Below, one piece after another: positions 18,058-30,437 of a DNA stretch of 64,000 bases; position 1 is the first letter of the stretch, and each line of letters starts with the position of its first letter. The position numbers and the translations under genes are program-made. Source of the DNA: Streptomyces sp. ISL-43 (GTDB lineage: Bacteria; Actinomycetota; Actinomycetes; Streptomycetales; Streptomycetaceae). Where the stretch lies: positions 120,601 through 184,600 of the forward strand of contig NZ_JAGGOT010000012.1 in NCBI RefSeq assembly GCF_018614195.1, given 5' to 3'. The notes beneath the pieces are model-generated. The model was not told where the DNA came from, ran no database searches, and saw nothing but the letters and a program-made list of their open reading frames with translations.

Positions 18058-18096
18058 AACGGGCCCGGCGCCGCCCCAGGCGGCCCCGGGCCCGTT
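18058..18096 (+). terminator. Hairpin after ispG
   Basis: An 18-bp stem with one mismatch (AACGGGCCCGG...CCGGGCCCGTT) lies 33 nt after the ispG stop. The following stretch to 18395 is GC-rich with no gene I can support; its end carries the promoter of the GNAT gene. Confidence 0.75.
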
Positions 18097-18395
18097 GCGC
18101 TGCTCGGGCCTGCGGCTGCTCGGGCCTGCGGCCGGGCCGGTGGCCCGTTGGGCCGGGGGGCTGGGGCGGCACGGCTGCTGCGCGAGGCCCGCCCGTGGCG
18201 GCCTGACGCCGGGCCCTGCGGGGCTGCCCCCTCCCCACCCTTCGACCGTTCCCTGGAGCTCCGCACCGGCACCCGGATGCCCCGCCGAGGCCACCCGGCG
18301 AGCCGGCCGCCAAGGCCCCCGCAGGGGCCGCGCGGCATCCCCAAGCCGCTCCGGGTACAGTGCGGAGATCAGCAGACTTGCATGGTGAGGCCCCA

Positions 18396-19241
18396 GTGTT
18401 GACGCAGACCACCACCCGGGTCCTAGAGCCCAGTGATCTTGACGCCGCGCTCGAGATCCTCGGACGCGAGCCGGTCGAGAACGCCTTCATCACCTCCCGG
18501 GTCCAGGTCGCCGGGCTCGATCCGTGGCGCCTGGGCGGCGAGATGTGGGGCTGGTACGCCGACGGGGAACTCCGCTCGCTCTGCTACGCCGGCGCCAATC
18601 TGGTGCCCGCCTGCGCCGGCCCCGAGGCCATCCGCGCCTTCGCCGACCGGGCCCGCCGCACCGGCCGCCGCTGTTCCTCCATCGTCGGTCCGGCCGACGC
18701 CACCCGACTGCTGTGGCAGCTTCTGGAGCCCAGCTGGGGGCCGGCCCGCGACGTCCGCTCCCATCAGCCGCTCATGGTCACCGACCAGCCGTCCACCGAG
18801 GTCGCCGCCGACCCGCGGGTCCGCCGGGTCGGCAAGGACGAGATGGACCTGATCATGCCCGCCTGCGTCGCCATGTTCACGGAGGAGGTCGGCATCTCCC
18901 CGATGGCCGGCGACGGGGGCCTGCTCTACCAGGCCCGGGTCGCCGAGCTGGTCGCCAGCGGCCGTTCCTTCGCCCGGGTCGAGGACGGCAAGGTCGTCTT
19001 CAAGGCGGAGATCGGCGCCGCCACCCCGCGCGCCTGCCAGATCCAGGGCGTGTGGGTGGCCCCCGAGTTCCGCGGCCGCGGACACTCCGAGACCGGGATG
19101 GCCGCCGTCGTCGAGTACGCGCTCAGGGACGTGGCCCCCGTGGTGAGCCTCTACGTCAACGACTACAACACCGCCGCGCGCGCCTCCTACCGCCGGGTCG
19201 GCTTCCGCGAGGTCGGCGCGTTCATGAGCGTCCTGTTCTGA
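18396..19241 (+). CDS. GNAT acetyltransferase with DUF4081-type N-terminal half
   Basis: 281 residues from a GTG at 18396 (GGTGAGG upstream). The N-terminal half (LEPSDLDAALEILGREPVEN, FITSRVQVAGLDPWRLGG) fits the DUF4081 region found in front of some actinobacterial acetyltransferases. The C-terminal half carries the GNAT core: VAPEFRGRGHSETGMAAV (acetyl-CoA loop, RGRG) and SLYVNDYNTAARASYRRVGF. The substrate is unknown. The last codons, GAGCGTCCTGTTCT with the TGA, are the seed of a tandem repeat that extends past the stop. Confidence 0.87.
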   Translation: MLTQTTTRVLEPSDLDAALEILGREPVENAFITSRVQVAGLDPWRLGGEMWGWYADGELRSLCYAGANLVPACAGPEAIRAFADRARRTGRRCSSIVGPADATRLLWQLLEPSWGPARDVRSHQPLMVTDQPSTEVAADPRVRRVGKDEMDLIMPACVAMFTEEVGISPMAGDGGLLYQARVAELVASGRSFARVEDGKVVFKAEIGAATPRACQIQGVWVAPEFRGRGHSETGMAAVVEYALRDVAPVVSLYVNDYNTAARASYRRVGFREVGAFMSVLF

Positions 19242-19323
19242 GCGTCCTGTTCTGAGCGCCCTGTTCTGAGCGCCCTGTTCTGAGCCTCCCGTTCTGAGCC
19301 TCCCGTTCTGAGCGTCCCGTTCC
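19226..19323 (+). repeat. 14-bp tandem repeat, seven units, seeded by the end of the GNAT gene
   Basis: GAGCGTCCTGTTCT is repeated seven times head-to-tail. Units 1-2 are identical; 3-4 (GAGCGCCCTGTTCT) and 5-6 (GAGCCTCCCGTTCT) form identical pairs; 7 is GAGCGTCCCGTTCC. More degenerate copies continue to about 19360. Unit 1 is the last coding part of the upstream gene, and each unit boundary recreates a TGA. The paired identity suggests stepwise slippage. Confidence 0.93.
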
Positions 19324-19466
19324 GAGGGGCCCGTCCGAGCTCCCTGCTCCGAGGGCGTCCCGCGTCCCGATCCGGGCGTTCTGTTCCGGACGCACCGCCC
19401 GCCCCCGCCCCCGCGAGCCCGCCGGTGGCATACCCGCAGGCCGGGGCGGCCCAGTAAGGTCGCCGC

Positions 19467-20039
19467 ATGCTGCCAACCCCCGGGGGAGAAGACCCCGCCC
19501 GGCCCGCCGGACTACGGATCGGGCACCTCGACCTCGCCGACCGGGTCGACGAGGCCCTGCGCGTGCAGGCCGTGGCCTTCGGGCTCAGCGAGGAAGAGGT
19601 CGGCATCCGGCGCTACATCGTCCAGCGCCACATGACCTGCCGCGGCGCCCGCGCGCTCGGCGCCTTCACCGAGGACGGGGCGCTCGCCGGGTTCGTCTAC
19701 GGCATGCCCAACGACCGCGCGCACTGGTGGTCCGGGGTCGTGGAGCCGTACCTGCGGGCCGGCGGCCACGACGGCTGGCTCGACGGCTCCTTCGTGATCA
19801 CCGAGCTCCACGTTCACCCCGGTTTCCAGGGCCACGGCGTCGGTCGCGCCCTCATCACCACGATCACCGACACCGCCGAAGAGCCGCGCTCGATCCTCTC
19901 CGCGATCGACATCGACAGCCCCGCCAGGGGGCTCTACCGGACCCTCGGCTACCGCGACCTCGCCCGCCCGGTCCACTTCCCGAGCGCGAGCCTCCCGTAC
20001 GCCGTCATGGGCGCCCCCCTGCCCCTGCGCAGGCCCTGA
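19467..20039 (+). CDS. GNAT family N-acetyltransferase
   Basis: 190 residues. An N-terminal segment precedes a GNAT core with VITELHVHPGFQGHGVGRAL (beta-4, then the Q-x-x-G-x-G/A loop, QGHGVG) and SPARGLYRTLGYRDLARPVH. The acceptor substrate is unknown. It lies 42 nt before proS on the same strand, with no terminator between, so it may share its transcript. The region between the two GNAT genes is taken up by the 14-bp repeat and GC-rich spacer. Confidence 0.87.
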   Translation: MLPTPGGEDPARPAGLRIGHLDLADRVDEALRVQAVAFGLSEEEVGIRRYIVQRHMTCRGARALGAFTEDGALAGFVYGMPNDRAHWWSGVVEPYLRAGGHDGWLDGSFVITELHVHPGFQGHGVGRALITTITDTAEEPRSILSAIDIDSPARGLYRTLGYRDLARPVHFPSASLPYAVMGAPLPLRRP

Positions 20040-20081
20040 AAGCGTTTCCGCCGCCCCGGGTGGCCCCGGTAGCCTCCCGTC

Positions 20082-21779
20082 ATGTCAACGCAACACGTGC
20101 AGCGCATGTCCCGCCTCATGGCCAAGACCCTCCGCGAGGATCCGGCCGACGCCGAGACCCTCAGCCACCGCCTCCTCGTCCGGGCCGGCTACGTCCGGCG
20201 CACCTCCGCCGGGGTGTGGAGCTGGCTGCCGCTCGGCAAGCGGGTCCTGGACAACGTCTCGCGCGTCGTCCGCGAGGAGATGGACGCGATCGGGGCGCAG
20301 GAAGTGCTGCTCCCCGCGCTGCTGCCGAAGGAGCCGTACGAGGTCAGCGGGCGCTGGTCGGAGTACGGGGACCTGCTGTTCCGGCTCAAGGACCGCAAGG
20401 GCGCGGACTATCTGCTCGGCCCCACCCACGAGGAGATCTTCACCCTGCTGGTCAAGGACCAGTGCACGTCCTACAAGGACCTGCCGGTCATGCTGTACCA
20501 GATCCAGATCAAGTACCGGGACGAGGCGCGGCCCCGGTCGGGCGTCCTGCGCGGCCGCGAGTTCCACATGAAGGACTCGTACTCCTTCGACGTGTCCGAC
20601 GAGGGCCTGGCGCAGTCGTACGCCCTCCACCGCGCGGCCTACCAGCGGATCTTCGAGCGGCTCGGCCTCGACCACCGGATCGTGTCGGCGGTGTCGGGCG
20701 CGATGGGCGGCTCGGCGTCCGAGGAGTTCCTCGCGCCGGCGGCGGCGGGCGAGGACACCTTCGTGGACTGCCCCTCCTGCGACTACGCGGCCAACACGGA
20801 GGCGGTGACCTTCGCCCTGACACCGGCCGAGGGTGAGCACGGCCCGCTGGAGGAGATCCCCACCCCCGACACCCCCACCATCGAGACCCTGGCGGCGCAC
20901 CTGGGCGTCCCCGCGTCGACGACGCTGAAGAACCTCCTCGTCAAGGTGGACGGCGAGATCACGGCCGTCGGCGTACCGGGGGACCGGGAGGTCGACCTGG
21001 GCAAGCTCGGCGAGCATCTGGCCCCGGCGGTGGTGGAGTTGGTGACGGCGGAGGACTTCGCCGGCCGGCCCGATCTGGTACGCGGCTACGTGGGCCCGCA
21101 GGGTCTGGGGAAGGTCCCCTACCTCGCCGATCCCCGTATCGCGCCCGGCACTTCATGGGTGACCGGGGCCAACAAGCCCGGTACGCACGCCCGGAACGTG
21201 GTCTGCGGGCGGGACTTCGAGGTGGACCGGTACCTGGACGTGGTGGTCGTCGAAGCGGGCGACCCCTGCCCTTCGTGCGGCGCGGGGCTGCGGCTGGACC
21301 GGGCGATCGAGATCGGGCACATCTTCCAGCTGGGCCGGAAGTACACGGACGCGTTCGGCCTCGACGTCCTCGGCAAGGAGGGCAAGCCCGTCCGGGTCAC
21401 GATGGGCTCCTACGGCATCGGCGTCTCCCGCGCGGTGGCCGCGCTGGCCGAACAGACGGCGGACGAGCGGGGGCTGTGCTGGCCCGCGGCGGTGGCGCCG
21501 GCCGATGTCCACGTGGTGGCGGCGGGCAAGGCGGTGCCGCTGGCGCTCGCCGAGTCGGCTGCCGAGGCCCTGGCGGAGGCGGGCCTGCGCGTACTCCTGG
21601 ACGACCGCGCGGGCCTGTCCCCGGGCGTGAAGCTCACCGACGCGGAGCTGATCGGTGTGCCGTGGATCCTGGTGGCGGGGCGCCGCTCGGCGGAGTCGGT
21701 GGTCGAGCTCCAGAACCGCGCGACGGGCACCCGCGAGGAGCTCCCGCTCACGGAGGCCCTGGCCCGTCTGACGCCGTAA
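20082..21779 (+). CDS. proS: Prolyl-tRNA synthetase
   Basis: 565 residues, the bacterial-type enzyme that charges tRNA-Pro. It has class II motif 1 ([20 protein letters not shown]), motif 2 with [11 protein letters not shown] and [19 protein letters not shown], motif 3 near [20 protein letters not shown], and a C-terminal anticodon-binding domain ([20 protein letters not shown]). Between motifs 2 and 3 sits the YbaK-like editing insertion (about residues 230-390; [20 protein letters not shown]) that removes mischarged alanine. It ends 20 nt before the stop of the opposing SPFH gene. Confidence 0.97.
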   Translation: MSTQHVQRMSRLMAKTLREDPADAETLSHRLLVRAGYVRRTSAGVWSWLPLGKRVLDNVSRVVREEMDAIGAQEVLLPALLPKEPYEVSGRWSEYGDLLFRLKDRKGADYLLGPTHEEIFTLLVKDQCTSYKDLPVMLYQIQIKYRDEARPRSGVLRGREFHMKDSYSFDVSDEGLAQSYALHRAAYQRIFERLGLDHRIVSAVSGAMGGSASEEFLAPAAAGEDTFVDCPSCDYAANTEAVTFALTPAEGEHGPLEEIPTPDTPTIETLAAHLGVPASTTLKNLLVKVDGEITAVGVPGDREVDLGKLGEHLAPAVVELVTAEDFAGRPDLVRGYVGPQGLGKVPYLADPRIAPGTSWVTGANKPGTHARNVVCGRDFEVDRYLDVVVVEAGDPCPSCGAGLRLDRAIEIGHIFQLGRKYTDAFGLDVLGKEGKPVRVTMGSYGIGVSRAVAALAEQTADERGLCWPAAVAPADVHVVAAGKAVPLALAESAAEALAEAGLRVLLDDRAGLSPGVKLTDAELIGVPWILVAGRRSAESVVELQNRATGTREELPLTEALARLTP

Positions 21780-21799
21780 CCGGACGTGGCGCCGCTCGG

Positions 21800-22756
21800 C
21801 TACCCGGGTTCCGACGGGGGCGGCGGCGAGCCGTCCGGGGACCGGCCGACCCCCGACGCGTCGTCGACCGCGGTCGGCCAGGGGCCTTCGCCGCCCGGGC
21901 CGACCGCGGCGGGGCCTTCGGGCGCCGGGCCGACCGCGGCGGGGTCCTCGGGCGCCGGGCCGGCCGGCGGCGGGCCTTGCGCCGGGGCCGTCGCCGGAGG
22001 CGCCGCGCGTTCCAGGAAGCGCAGCAGCTCCACCGGGAACGGCAGCACCAGGGTGGAGTTCTTCTCGGCGGCCACGGCGACGACCGTCTGCAGCAGGCGC
22101 AGTTGCAGCGCCGCCGGCTGGTCCGACATCACCGCCGCCGCCTGGGCCAGCTTGTGCGAGGCCTGCAGCTCGGCGTCCGCGTTGATCACCCGGGCCCGGC
22201 GCTCACGGTCGGCCTCCGCCTGCCGGGCCATCGACCGCTTCATCGTCTCCGGCAGGGACACGTCCTTGATCTCCACCCGGTCGATCTGGACGCCCCAGCC
22301 CACCGCCGGGCTGTCGATCATCAGCTCCAGGCCCTGGTTGAGCATCTCCCGGTTGGACAGCAGATCGTCCAGGTCCGACTTTCCGATGATCGACCTGAGC
22401 GAGGTCTGTGCCATCTGCGAGACGGCGAAGCGGTAGTCCTCCACCGCCACGATCGCGTTCGCCGGGTCGACGACCTTGAAGTACACGACCGCGTCCACCC
22501 GCACCGTGACGTTGTCCCGGGTGATGCCCTCCTGGGCCGGTACCGGCAGCGTCACGATCTGCATGTTCACTTTCCGCATCCGGTCCATCCCGGGCACGAT
22601 CACGGTGAAGCCCGGCGCCCGGATCTCGTCCCGCAGCCGACCGAAGCGGAAGACGAGGCCCCGCTCGTACTGTTTCACCACACGGGCCGCGGCGCCCACG
22701 TAGACCGCGATGCCCACGCCCGCGGCGATTCCCGCTGTCAGCAGTTCTTCGATCAT
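21800..22756 (-). CDS. SPFH/band-7 (slipin-like) membrane protein
   Basis: 318 residues. A hydrophobic N-terminal segment (LLTAGIAAGVGIAVYVGAAA) anchors the protein. The band-7 domain follows: RVVKQYERGLVFRFGRL, APGFTVIVPGMDRM, MQIVTLPVPAQEGITRDNVT, VDAVVYFKV and SLRSIIGKSDLDDLLSNREM. This is the slipin branch, which forms oligomeric membrane scaffolds. The C-terminus is a Pro/Ala/Gly tail of about 65 residues with a duplicated 30-bp unit (PAAVGPAPEG/PAAVGPGGEG). The neighbouring leftward genes may be separate units: a 42-nt gap leads from the kinase-fold gene. Confidence 0.9.
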   Translation of the reverse strand: MIEELLTAGIAAGVGIAVYVGAAARVVKQYERGLVFRFGRLRDEIRAPGFTVIVPGMDRMRKVNMQIVTLPVPAQEGITRDNVTVRVDAVVYFKVVDPANAIVAVEDYRFAVSQMAQTSLRSIIGKSDLDDLLSNREMLNQGLELMIDSPAVGWGVQIDRVEIKDVSLPETMKRSMARQAEADRERRARVINADAELQASHKLAQAAAVMSDQPAALQLRLLQTVVAVAAEKNSTLVLPFPVELLRFLERAAPPATAPAQGPPPAGPAPEDPAAVGPAPEGPAAVGPGGEGPWPTAVDDASGVGRSPDGSPPPPSEPG

Positions 22757-22798
22757 GACGGCCCCTTGCCGGACATACCCCTTTCCTTACGGTATGCC

Positions 22799-23701
22799 CT
22801 ACAGCCAGCCCGCGAACTCCAGCAGCTGCTCCGCGTCCCGCCGCCGTCCGGCGGCCAGCGCCCGGTTGCCGGACTCGACCGCCCGGAACAGCGTCCAGCC
22901 CCGCAGCCGGTCACGGTCCACCTCGAGCGCGTCGGCCAGCTTGTTCACCCGGCGGCGGGCGCCCGCGGCCCCCGCCGAGGAGGCCACCTGGTCCTCCAGG
23001 CGGTCCCGTACCAGCCGTGCCAGGTCGTACGCCCGCTCGCCGACCATCGGGTCCGGGCCCACCGCCAGCCACGGCGCTCGCTCGCCGGCGAGGACCTTGC
23101 CCTGCCGGAAGTTCCCGTGAAGCAGCAGTTCCTCGGCCGGCGCGGCCGTGAGCTCCTCGCGGGCCGCGAGCGCCGCCGAAGCCAGCTCCGCCGCCTCCGC
23201 GGGGGCCTTCCGCAAGGCCTCGGCCTGCGCGGACGTCCGCTCGGCGACCGTCTCCCAGCCGTGCCCGGGCGTCGGGGCGACCCACAGCCTGCGCAGCGTG
23301 CCGCAGGCCTCCAGCAGCGCCTTCGCCTCAGGCAGCGAGCGCAGCGAGACCTCGGCGTGCAGCCGCTCCAGCAGCAGCGCCCCGTCCTCGTCGTGGTGGC
23401 GCGTGTCGAGGACCCGTACGGCCCCGAATCCGCCCCAGTGGGCCAGCGCGGCCAGTTCCCGGTCGGGCCGCAGGGCCGGCGGGGCCAGCTTCAGCGCGGC
23501 CGGGGTGCCGTCGGGGTACCGGACGAGGACGACCAGGCTGCTGCGGCCGCCGGGGGCCTGCACCCGCTGGGCCTCTACCCCACGCCGGGCCAGCGCGGTC
23601 TCCGTCAGCCGGGGCAACTGCTCCAGCCAGTCAGCGATCCGAGCAGGTTCCGGCAGCTCGCCGAGCGCCCGTACGAGCCGCTGCGGCGGTTCGAAAGCCA
23701 T
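22799..23701 (-). CDS. Aminoglycoside-phosphotransferase-fold protein, probable pseudokinase
   Basis: 300 residues of the streptomycin 6-kinase/hydroxyurea-resistance branch of APH kinases. The N-lobe keeps the ATP-site Lys71 (AALKLAPP) and a helix-C Glu82 (RELAAL). The catalytic loop, normally HGDxHxxN, reads HGNFRQGK (195-202), so the base Asp is Asn and the metal-binding Asn is Lys. The DFG-equivalent, normally IDPKP, reads VGPDP (214-218), losing its Asp. The following VGERAYDLARLV is intact. Loss of three catalytic positions with the fold kept points to a binding or regulatory protein and not a resistance enzyme. The reading frame is otherwise undamaged. Confidence 0.82.
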   Translation of the reverse strand: MAFEPPQRLVRALGELPEPARIADWLEQLPRLTETALARRGVEAQRVQAPGGRSSLVVLVRYPDGTPAALKLAPPALRPDRELAALAHWGGFGAVRVLDTRHHDEDGALLLERLHAEVSLRSLPEAKALLEACGTLRRLWVAPTPGHGWETVAERTSAQAEALRKAPAEAAELASAALAAREELTAAPAEELLLHGNFRQGKVLAGERAPWLAVGPDPMVGERAYDLARLVRDRLEDQVASSAGAAGARRRVNKLADALEVDRDRLRGWTLFRAVESGNRALAAGRRRDAEQLLEFAGWL

Positions 23702-23786
23702 GCGTGAGTGGTCCCTTTCAGCTGTGCGCGGGCTCGTCGCGCATGCTTGCGCGCTGGTTCCGCACGGGGTCTGCGCCGGTTCCGCG

Positions 23787-24242
23787 CTAGTTCTGCGCCG
23801 CGGACGCGCGTTCCGTGAGCCCAGGGAAGGCTACGCCGACACCGCGCCAGCGTGCCGCGCGCACGGCCGCGGCGCTCAGCGCGTCGGCCGCCTCGCGGCG
23901 CAGCCGGCCCTCGGCGGCGCGCACCAGATCGGAGTACGCGCCCGCCACCCGGTCCTCGATCACGGCGGCCAGCCGCTCGGCGTCGGCGGGCGTGCGCACG
24001 GTGAACGGCAGCGTGTACGCGGCCTCCGACGGGCGGGGGGAACCACCCAGCTCACGCACGGTGCGGGCGAGCGCGTCGCGACGCGCGAGGTGGCCGCCGT
24101 GGGCCTCGCGGGCCTCGGCGCCGCGGGCGCCCGAGGTCCGGGCGCCGATCACGCCGTAGCCGTACGCGGCGGCGTGCTCGGCGGCGAGCGCGGACTGCGC
24201 GGCCTGGAGGACCTGGTCGGCGGGGGAGGGTTCGGGGGTCAC
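23787..24242 (-). CDS. DUF4439 ferritin-like protein
   Basis: 151 residues, start GTG at 24242 overlapping the stop of the upstream lipoprotein gene by 4 nt (GTGA). It has the four-helix pattern of DUF4439: LQAAQSALAAEHAAAYGYGV, AREAHGGHLARRDALARTV and LAAVIEDRVAGAYSDLVRAA. The Glu/His pairs that bind iron in ferritin-like proteins are partly present (AAEH, HGGH), but metal binding is not assured. Translational coupling to a lipoprotein suggests the two proteins work together, possibly at the membrane. Confidence 0.78.
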   Translation of the reverse strand: MTPEPSPADQVLQAAQSALAAEHAAAYGYGVIGARTSGARGAEAREAHGGHLARRDALARTVRELGGSPRPSEAAYTLPFTVRTPADAERLAAVIEDRVAGAYSDLVRAAEGRLRREAADALSAAAVRAARWRGVGVAFPGLTERASAAQN

Positions 24243-24784
24243 GAGGAGGCTCCCGGGGTCGAGGTCAGCAGGTAGGCGTGTACGTGGCCGCAGGCGGCCA
24301 GCGAGGCCAGCATCCGGGCCAGCTCCCCGGGGGCGCCGGCCAGCGAGATCGTCCGTGCCTCGGCCAGGCTCCGCTCGGCGTCCGAGAGCGCGGTCAGCGC
24401 GTCGGCGGGCTTCGGGGGCACCGGTTCGGCGCCGGGGCCCGGCGCCGCGGCGGCCGCCGTGGCGGAGGCGGAAGGCGAGGGCGGGGCGGACCGGGAGGGA
24501 GCGGGCGACGGGGCGTCGGCGAGGGCCGCGGTGTGCGCCGCGACCGAGGCGCGCAGCGGAGCCAGCCGCGGAGCCAGGGCCGGATGGGCGGCGACCGTGG
24601 CGTCGTAACGTTCCAGCAGTCGCCCACTGTCACCTGCGGCGCTCTCTCGCATCCGCCGTTCGAGTGGAATCTCGGGCTCCGCGCCGGGCGCGTCCCCGTC
24701 GGAGCAACCGCTGAGCAGCGCGGCGCCGGCGATGCCCGCGGCACCGGCGAGCAGGCTTCTTCGCGACGGCAGGATCGAGGGCAC
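24239..24784 (-). CDS. Putative lipoprotein, partner of the DUF4439 gene
   Basis: 181 residues from the GTG at 24784 (VPSILPSRRSLLAGAAGIAG). The signal peptide has a twin-arginine-like PSRRSLLAG and the lipobox ALLSGC, with Cys about residue 26, so it should be an exported lipoprotein. The mature part has a Pro/Ala/Ser-rich linker (about residues 95-125) and two helices (DAERSLAEARTISLAGAPGE, LARMLASLAACGHVHAYLL). These resemble part of the ferritin-like repeat of DUF4439. The function is unknown. It diverges from rimP across a 155-bp gap. Confidence 0.75.
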   Translation of the reverse strand: MPSILPSRRSLLAGAAGIAGAALLSGCSDGDAPGAEPEIPLERRMRESAAGDSGRLLERYDATVAAHPALAPRLAPLRASVAAHTAALADAPSPAPSRSAPPSPSASATAAAAAPGPGAEPVPPKPADALTALSDAERSLAEARTISLAGAPGELARMLASLAACGHVHAYLLTSTPGASS

Positions 24785-24939
24785 GGGGACGTCCTTGGGG
24801 TGAGGGCGGGGCAGGGTGTGATCACGGTACCCGGGGCCCCGTCCACAGGGCGGACGGCAACACCCTCCGCGACCGGATACCCTTTGACCTGACACACGAC
24901 GGAAATAACAACAGCACACGCGGCCGAGGAGTCACCCGG

Positions 24940-25437
24940 ATGAGCACCACCCAGAGCGACAGGCTGCGCGGATTGCTGGAGCCGCTCGTCGCCGCCAAGG
25001 GCCTGGACCTCGAGGAGATCGAGATGTCCAAGGCCGGCAAGCGCCGGATGCTGCGCATCATCGTGGATTCCGACGAAGGCGTGGAGCTGGACGCGTGTGC
25101 CGAGCTGAGCCGCGAGGTCTCGGACCTGCTGGACGCGACCGAAGCGATGGGTGAGGACGAGTACGTCCTCGAGGTGAGCTCTCCGGGCGCGGACCGCCCG
25201 CTGACCGAGCACCGTCACTACATCCGGGCGACCGGCCGTCTCGTGAAGTTCCAGACGTCTGACGGCGGGGAACTGATCGCCCGCATTCTCGAAGTCGACG
25301 ACGAGGGCATGGACCTCGAAGTCCCGGGCGTGAAGGGCCGCAAGGCGACCGCCCGGCGCATCGCATTCACCGACATCGCCAAGGCGCGTGTCGAGATCGA
25401 GTTCAACCGCAAGGACAAGAAGGAAGAGGAGGCGTAG
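24940..25437 (+). CDS. rimP: Ribosome maturation factor RimP
   Basis: 165 residues. It helps 30S subunit assembly, starting the rimP-nusA-infB cluster usual in bacteria. [20 protein letters not shown] and [20 protein letters not shown] belong to the N-terminal alpha/beta domain. [15 protein letters not shown] is represented by [20 protein letters not shown], the family signature. The C-terminal SH3-like barrel ends in a charged tail ([10 protein letters not shown]). The ribosome site is AGGAG 8 nt before the ATG. The gap to nusA is 2 nt. Confidence 0.96.
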   Translation: MSTTQSDRLRGLLEPLVAAKGLDLEEIEMSKAGKRRMLRIIVDSDEGVELDACAELSREVSDLLDATEAMGEDEYVLEVSSPGADRPLTEHRHYIRATGRLVKFQTSDGGELIARILEVDDEGMDLEVPGVKGRKATARRIAFTDIAKARVEIEFNRKDKKEEEA

Positions 25438-25439
25438 CC

Positions 25440-26516
25440 GTGGACATCGACATGAGTGCCCTGCGGGGTCTGGTCAGGGAGAAGGAGATCTCCTTCGACC
25501 TGCTCGTCGAGGCGATCGAGTCGGCCCTCCTCATCGCGTACCACCGCACCGAGGGAAGCTTCCGGCGCGCACGCGTCGTGCTCGACCGCACCAACGGTCA
25601 CGTGATCGTGTGGGCGACCGAGGACCCGAGGGACCTGGAAGAGGGCCAGGAGGCCAAGGAGTTCGACGACACCCCGTCGGACTTCGGCCGCATCGCCGCG
25701 ACGACCGCCAAGCAGGTGATCCTGCAGCGTCTGCGCGACGCCGAGGACGACCTGACCTTCGGCGAGTTCCTGGGCCGCGAGGGTGATGTCATCACCGGCG
25801 TGGTGCAGCAGGGCAAGGACCCGAAGAACGTCCTCGTCGACATCGGCAAGATGGAGGCCATGCTGCCGGTGCAGGAGCAGGTCCCCGGCGAGGAGTACAC
25901 GCACGGGCTGCGCCTGAAGTCGTACGTCGTGCGGGTGGCGAAGGGTGTCCGAGGTCCCTCCGTGACCCTGTCGCGCACCCACCCGAACCTGGTGAAGAAG
26001 CTGTTCGCGCTGGAGGTCCCGGAGATCGCCGACGGCAGCGTCGAGATCTGCGCGATCGCCCGTGAGGCCGGTCACCGCAGCAAGATCGCCGTCCGGTCCA
26101 TGCGCTCCGGCCTCAACCCGAAGGGCGCCTGCATCGGCCCGATGGGCAGCCGCGTGCGCAACGTGATGGCCGAGCTGCACGGCGAGAAGATCGACATCGT
26201 CGACTGGTCGGACGACCCGGCGGAGATGGTCGCGAACGCCCTGTCACCCGCCCGGGTGAGCAAGGTCGAGGTCGTCGACTGGGACACCCGCTCCGCGCGG
26301 GTGACCGTGCCCGACTACCAGCTGTCGCTGGCCATCGGCAAGGAGGGCCAGAACGCCCGCCTCGCCGCCCGCCTCACCGGCTGGCGCATCGACATCCGTC
26401 CCGACACCGAGCAGCCCTCGGACGGTGACGGCCGCGGCGAGCGCCGGGAAGAGCGTCGGGAAGAGCGCCGCGACGACCGGCGTGACGACCGTCGCGATGA
26501 CCACCGCGGGGAATAA
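25440..26516 (+). CDS. nusA: Transcription termination/antitermination factor NusA
   Basis: 358 residues from a GTG at 25440 with AGGAGG 7 nt upstream; an ATG at 25452 is an alternative. Domains in order are the RNA-polymerase-binding N-terminus ([20 protein letters not shown]), an S1 domain ([20 protein letters not shown]), KH1 ([34 protein letters not shown]) and KH2 ([20 protein letters not shown]). The acidic AR repeats of E. coli NusA are absent, as in other actinobacteria. The last 24 residues are an Arg/Glu/Asp string ([16 protein letters not shown]) from a 9-12-bp repeating pattern, probably RNA-contacting or disordered. Confidence 0.96.
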   Translation: MDIDMSALRGLVREKEISFDLLVEAIESALLIAYHRTEGSFRRARVVLDRTNGHVIVWATEDPRDLEEGQEAKEFDDTPSDFGRIAATTAKQVILQRLRDAEDDLTFGEFLGREGDVITGVVQQGKDPKNVLVDIGKMEAMLPVQEQVPGEEYTHGLRLKSYVVRVAKGVRGPSVTLSRTHPNLVKKLFALEVPEIADGSVEICAIAREAGHRSKIAVRSMRSGLNPKGACIGPMGSRVRNVMAELHGEKIDIVDWSDDPAEMVANALSPARVSKVEVVDWDTRSARVTVPDYQLSLAIGKEGQNARLAARLTGWRIDIRPDTEQPSDGDGRGERREERREERRDDRRDDRRDDHRGE

Positions 26517-26522
26517 ATCCGG

Positions 26523-26548
26523 TACCGCCCGGGGCTGACCGGGCGGTA
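26523..26548 (+). terminator. Hairpin after nusA
   Basis: A perfect 10-bp stem (TACCGCCCGG/CCGGGCGGTA) with a 6-nt loop starts 7 nt after nusA. A second small stem (GCCGCCGA/TCGGCGGC) is at 26591-26610. They may attenuate transcription before ylxR-infB. Confidence 0.65.
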
Positions 26549-26695
26549 GAACAAGAACAAAGAGACTTGGTCCGGGGTACGCGGCCGGCCGCCGCCGAGG
26601 TTTCGGCGGCGGGGCCCGACCCGGTGGATCACGACAACGTCCGTTCGATTTTTCGCCCGAAGGGGTGAGGTCGGTGCGGGGAGGTAGACTTAAGC

Positions 26696-26983
26696 GTGTC
26701 TGGCCGGACGCAAGCCCGCGCATGCCCCGAACGCACCTGTGTGGGGTGTCGGGAGCGAGCGGCCAAGAGCGATCTGCTGCGCATCGTGGCGGTCGGTGAC
26801 GAATGCGTCTCCGATGCACGCGGTACGCTGCCCGGCCGGGGTGCCTACGTGCACCCGGTCGTGGTCTGCCTCGACCAGGCGGTCCGCCGCAGAGCATTCC
26901 CCCGGGCCCTACGGTCCGCAGGAGCGCTCGACACGGCAGGACTGCGCAATGCCGTGGCCGGTGAGGCCGAGGCGACACCGTAA
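26696..26983 (+). CDS. ylxR: YlxR/DUF448 family RNA-binding protein
   Basis: 95 residues from a GTG at 26696. The family motif [19 protein letters not shown] and the GRGAYVHP segment are clear. The position between nusA and infB is the standard one. YlxR proteins bind RNA, and in some bacteria interact with RNase P or affect metabolism. The Arg-rich second half ([11 protein letters not shown]) fits RNA binding. Confidence 0.92.
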   Translation: MSGRTQARACPERTCVGCRERAAKSDLLRIVAVGDECVSDARGTLPGRGAYVHPVVVCLDQAVRRRAFPRALRSAGALDTAGLRNAVAGEAEATP

Positions 26984-27137
26984 GAAGAACGTAGTACGGC
27001 ACGGATCACCGTGCGGTCAGGTACCTCGCGAGTTGGAAGTAGGTCGAGATTGCGATGAGCACCACTCGATGAGTACGCGATGAGTACGCCCATGAAGTAG
27101 CGACGGTCCGGCGTAACCCGGACCTAAAAGGAGCGAA

Positions 27138-30284
<3,147 letters not shown>

Positions 30285-30314
30285 GCGCGTGGCGGTTCGT
30301 ACCGTGTCGTAACA

Positions 30315-30353
30315 CCGGGGCCGGTCGGCGGAATATCCGTCGATCGGCCCCGG
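30315..30353 (+). terminator. Hairpin after infB
   Basis: A 13-bp stem with one G-U pair (CCGGGGCCGGTCG/CGATCGGCCCCGG), extended by CGG-AATAT-CCG, lies 31 nt after infB and about 85 nt before ylxP. Confidence 0.75.
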
Positions 30354-30437
30354 CCGTTGCGTGTACGGTTCTGGTGACCCTGCCGCGCGACGGCCGGCAG
30401 GTCACCGAACCCGCACCGGCGGGATATCCGGAACTGC

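Noticed and set aside
22799..23701. Aminoglycoside resistance gene
   Set aside because: The fold is that of an APH kinase but the catalytic Asp, metal-binding Asn and DFG-type Asp are all replaced, so a resistance call is not supported.
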